Source of the DNA: an uncultured Treponema sp.
GTDB lineage: Bacteria; Spirochaetota; Spirochaetia; Treponematales; Treponemataceae
NCBI GenBank assembly: GCA_937885475.1
Contig: CAKZZR010000202.1
Location: 1 to 8,726 of the forward strand
DNA: 8,726 nt
Reading direction: 5' to 3'
The position numbers and the translations under genes are program-made. Below the pieces are notes generated by a model that was not told the DNA's origin, made no database searches, and saw only the letters and a list, made by a program, of their open reading frames with translations. This document shows positions 6,863-8,726 of the stretch, piece after piece (the first letter of the stretch is position 1; the number at the start of each line of letters is the position of its first letter).

Positions 6863-7519
6863 ATGATCAGGCTTGTCGCATTTTTAGGAAACTATGGCAG
6901 GGAATATGAAAAAACGCGCCACAATGTTGCGTGGCAGTTTGCCGATTCCATGCCATTTGCCGGAAAACTGTACTGGCAGAGCAAATTCAAGGGGAATTAC
7001 GCCGCCGTTGAGCGGGAATCGCTTGCCGCTTGGTGCGCGGAGACCGGCTTGCTTGCAAAAAAAGACGGAAGCCCGGTCGTCATTCCCGACGAAATGCCGG
7101 AGCGTATTTATTTTCTGAAGCCGGAAACCTACATGAATCTTTCTGGCGAGAGCATTATTGAGCTTGCGGGCTTCTTTAAAATCAGACCGGAGGAAACCCT
7201 TGTCGTTCACGATGAGCTTGAGCTGCCGCTTGGAACCGTAAGCTTTAAATGGAGCGGCGGACTTGGCGGACACAACGGGCTTCGTTCCACAAAGAGCGTG
7301 TTTGGCACTGCGGATTTCTGGCGGCTCCGCTTTGGGCTTACAAAGCCTGCTGACCGCGACATTGCCTCGTATGTGCTCAGCAAATTCACCGATGACGAGC
7401 AGATTGTGCTTTCTCAGATTTTTCCGCAGGCAGCCGTGCTGCTTGCAAAGGTGCTTTTTTCTAAGGAGCCGGGAAAATTTCTTCAGGAATGGGGAAAGAA
7501 AAAGTGCGCCGCCTTGTAG
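6863..7519 (+). CDS. pth: Peptidyl-tRNA hydrolase
   Basis: This enzyme cleaves the ester bond of peptidyl-tRNAs that drop off the ribosome, returning free tRNA. It is a 218-residue cytoplasmic monomer of the bacterial Pth family. Key residues are visible: Asn10, His20 in TRHN (the catalytic His), Asn92 in YMNLSG, Asp117 in HDELELP and His137 in GGHNGL. They match Asn10, His20, Asn68, Asp93 and His113 of the E. coli enzyme. Two things differ. The usual GNPG near the N-terminus is GNYG (Tyr11). About 24 extra residues lie between 45 and 82 (ending in PDEMPER), longer than in most members. The start at ATG 6863 is chosen by family length. A TTG at 6842 would add seven residues that overlap ackA. 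Only a weak AAAG precedes the ATG, one base after the ackA stop, so translation is probably coupled to ackA. Confidence 0.95.
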   Translation: MIRLVAFLGNYGREYEKTRHNVAWQFADSMPFAGKLYWQSKFKGNYAAVERESLAAWCAETGLLAKKDGSPVVIPDEMPERIYFLKPETYMNLSGESIIELAGFFKIRPEETLVVHDELELPLGTVSFKWSGGLGGHNGLRSTKSVFGTADFWRLRFGLTKPADRDIASYVLSKFTDDEQIVLSQIFPQAAVLLAKVLFSKEPGKFLQEWGKKKCAAL

Positions 7520-7534
7520 CTTGAGGATTTTACC

Positions 7535-8542
7535 ATGAATGAATACCCAGACGAAAAAAATACGCGGGATGCGGTTGCCGCTTTTTCCCGCTTTTTGGAT
7601 ACGATTCACACCCTGCGTGCGCCCGGTGGCTGTCCTTGGGACCGCGACCAGACGCCGCTTTCCATGCGCCGCGACTTGATTGAGGAGGCATTTGAAGCGG
7701 CGGACGCGCTTTCTCAGCAGGATGCAGGGCATTCCAAGGAGGAGCTTGGCGACGTCCTTCTGAATGCGCTGATGATTTCGTACATGCACGAGCAGGCGGG
7801 CGCGTTTACCGTTGCTGATACATTCAATGAGCTTACGGACAAGCTCATTCGCCGCCATCCCCATGTGTTTCCGCAAAGCGAGGGCGCGAGTGAGGCGAAG
7901 GGCGCGGTAACGAATTCTACCGAGGTGCTGAACCAATGGGACAGAATCAAGGAGAACGTTGAGGGACGAAAGGCTGCCTCCATCCTTGATGAGGTTCCGG
8001 TGGGCTTTCCGCCGCTGTTGCGTGCGTTCAAAATGCAAAAAAAGGCGGCAAAAAAAGGCTTTGACTGGAAGGAGCTGGAACCTGTCGTAGGCAAGGTGCG
8101 CGAGGAGCTGGACGAGGTTCAGGATGCCGTTTGCGCCATGCAGCGCGTTCTGCCTTCTCATGATGATGGGCGGAACCATACGGCGCAAACTGCTGAGCCG
8201 TTCACTGTTCACGCTTCTCCAGAACTGAATGACGCGCAACTGCATGTTGAGGAGGAGGTCGGAGACCTGCTTTTTGCCGTGGTTAACTACGCTCGCAAAC
8301 TTGGCGTTGATCCTGAGACTGCGCTTAACCGCACGAATCAGAAATTCTACAAGCGTTTTACTTACGTCGAGCAAAAAATGGCAGAAAACAACATTCCCGC
8401 ACCGGTAATTAGTGCTACTTTAGGCCATAAATCCCCAAAGGCTTTGGATTCATATCTCTCCGCTGATATACCGCATCTGCGGGAATGCGCGATTGGCATA
8501 GAAAACTATCCTATATCGGAGGAGGTGTTTGATTATGACTGA
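7535..8542 (+). CDS. mazG: MazG NTP pyrophosphohydrolase with recombinase tail fused on
   Basis: MazG hydrolyses nucleoside triphosphates to monophosphate and pyrophosphate, cleansing the nucleotide pool. Both halves of the duplicated all-alpha NTP-PPase fold are present. The N-terminal half has GGCPWDRDQT (31-40), EExxE at E50/E51/E54 and ExxD at E70/D73. The C-terminal half has E190/E191/E194 and E241/D244 followed by LLFAVVNYARKLG. About 30 extra polar residues (about 202-234) separate the two parts of the second metal site. The true MazG sequence stops near residue 285-288 (VEQKMAENNIP). Residues about 289-335 are instead the C-terminus of a tyrosine recombinase. The normal last 20-30 residues of MazG are therefore missing. 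They lie beyond the catalytic motifs, so activity may survive. GAGGA (7523-7527) is the Shine-Dalgarno seven bases before ATG. The gene follows pth by 15 bases and its stop overlaps the next start by eight bases. Confidence 0.9.
   Translation: MNEYPDEKNTRDAVAAFSRFLDTIHTLRAPGGCPWDRDQTPLSMRRDLIEEAFEAADALSQQDAGHSKEELGDVLLNALMISYMHEQAGAFTVADTFNELTDKLIRRHPHVFPQSEGASEAKGAVTNSTEVLNQWDRIKENVEGRKAASILDEVPVGFPPLLRAFKMQKKAAKKGFDWKELEPVVGKVREELDEVQDAVCAMQRVLPSHDDGRNHTAQTAEPFTVHASPELNDAQLHVEEEVGDLLFAVVNYARKLGVDPETALNRTNQKFYKRFTYVEQKMAENNIPAPVISATLGHKSPKALDSYLSADIPHLRECAIGIENYPISEEVFDYD
8390..8542 (+). pseudogene. C-terminal remnant of a tyrosine recombinase, fused in frame to mazG
   Basis: The last 47-50 codons of the mazG frame read as the end of a phage-type tyrosine recombinase. 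IPAPVISATLGH (287-298) gives the conserved LGH, with His298. KSPKALDSY follows, placing Tyr307 nine residues after the His, the same spacing as in XerC and XerD. The following LSADIPHLRECAI matches the usual tail of recombinases found in tandem sets. The first roughly 85-90 percent of that protein (catalytic Arg, Lys and HxxR, and the core-binding domain) is absent, so it cannot recombine DNA alone. Codon choice changes near the junction: three ATA, one TTA, and CCA and CCT for proline, where the upstream genes favour CCG and GCG-type codons. NNIP occurs in both possible parents' style, so the exact junction can only be placed within about 8387-8401. Confidence 0.8.
8518..8526 (+). promoter_or_regulatory. 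Strong Shine-Dalgarno of the downstream recombinase
   Basis: GGAGGAGGT ends eight bases before ATG 8535 and is nearly the full anti-SD complement. It lies inside the reading frame of the fused upstream gene. It is the strongest ribosome site in the window and fixes the start of the next gene. Confidence 0.8.
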
Positions 8543-8726
8543 ATTCAGTGCAAGCAGGAATCAGATATTCGCCATGTTTGTAAACTACCGGTCTGAATGC
8601 GACCAATGGAATGATGGTTATGAATCGAACCTTCTGTACTTTGACCGATATTGTTCAGACACATTTCCTGATGTGGAAGGAATCACGCAGGAAATGATCG
8701 ATGGCTGGTGCGTCCAGAGAGAGACC
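8535..8726 (+). CDS. Tyrosine recombinase/integrase, N-terminal part (runs off window)
   Basis: The first 64 codons of this gene are in the window and it continues past the right edge. The sequence is typical of the SAM-like core-binding domain of tandem tyrosine recombinases. A helix begins at FVNYRSECDQWNDGY, then comes LLYFDRYCSDTFPDV, then ITQEMIDGWCVQRET. This domain grips the core site DNA; the catalytic domain would follow outside the window. The start overlaps the stop of the preceding frame (ATG at 8535, TGA at 8540-8542). Such overlaps are usual between recombinase genes that lie in series, and point to translational coupling. The upstream partial recombinase and this one were probably neighbours in one cassette. 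Which member of a two- or three-gene set it is cannot be told from this fragment. Confidence 0.82.
   Translation, partial: MTEFSASRNQIFAMFVNYRSECDQWNDGYESNLLYFDRYCSDTFPDVEGITQEMIDGWCVQRET

Noticed and set aside
6884..8374. A long minus-strand open frame of 496 codons across pth and mazG
   Set aside because: Its product is rich in Arg, Lys and His with no domain I can name. Both genes on the other strand carry intact catalytic motifs of known families. It is a shadow of their GC-biased codon use.
8535..8726. The downstream frame as a MazG-linked toxin-antitoxin gene
   Set aside because: MazG is named for its place beside mazEF in E. coli, but this product reads as a recombinase core-binding domain and has no toxin or antitoxin features.
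1..8726. CRISPR arrays, tRNA or rRNA genes
   Set aside because: No regularly spaced direct repeats, no cloverleaf with a CCA-type end and no rRNA sequence were seen when reading the window.

Overview
The window looks like a piece of a spirochaete chromosome, most likely Treponema-like, of intermediate GC. The basis is the mix of gene types: a seven-transmembrane receptor fused to a SpoIIE-type phosphatase, small TPR-like lipoproteins, a secreted VWA protein with a DxTxS metal site, and a stand-alone acetate kinase. The genus is an inference, because no rRNA or other marker gene is present.

Left part (1-4300). A nested inverted repeat (10-88) precedes a promoter and a 744-residue membrane signalling phosphatase (222-2456). 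A short lipoprotein with TPR-like helices follows (2546-2941). Two tandem hairpins (2950-3012) then close the plus-strand unit. A convergent minus-strand gene encodes an exported VWA-domain protein (2990-4300).

Middle and right part (4301-8542). A divergent 86-base promoter region starts a plus-strand run of an unrecognised helical protein (4387-5481), acetate kinase ackA (5524-6861), peptidyl-tRNA hydrolase pth (6863-7519) and the nucleotide pyrophosphohydrolase mazG (7535-8542). Spacing is tight from ackA onward (1 and 15 bases), so ackA-pth-mazG is probably one operon. It combines ATP-yielding acetate formation, recycling of stalled peptidyl-tRNA, and NTP-pool cleansing.

The main surprise is at the right end. 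The last roughly 47-50 codons of the mazG frame are not MazG. They are the C-terminus of a tyrosine recombinase, including the LGH motif and the nucleophilic Tyr nine residues later. An in-frame junction near 8390-8401 joins them. The stop codon overlaps the start of a second tyrosine recombinase (8535 to beyond the window edge), which has a strong Shine-Dalgarno. This looks like the left edge of a multi-recombinase mobile element fused into a housekeeping gene.

A second pattern is that promoter-proximal genes have a -10 box 5-9 bases before the start codon and no usable Shine-Dalgarno, whereas ackA, mazG and the recombinase have one. This suggests leaderless or near-leaderless transcripts for the first genes of units.
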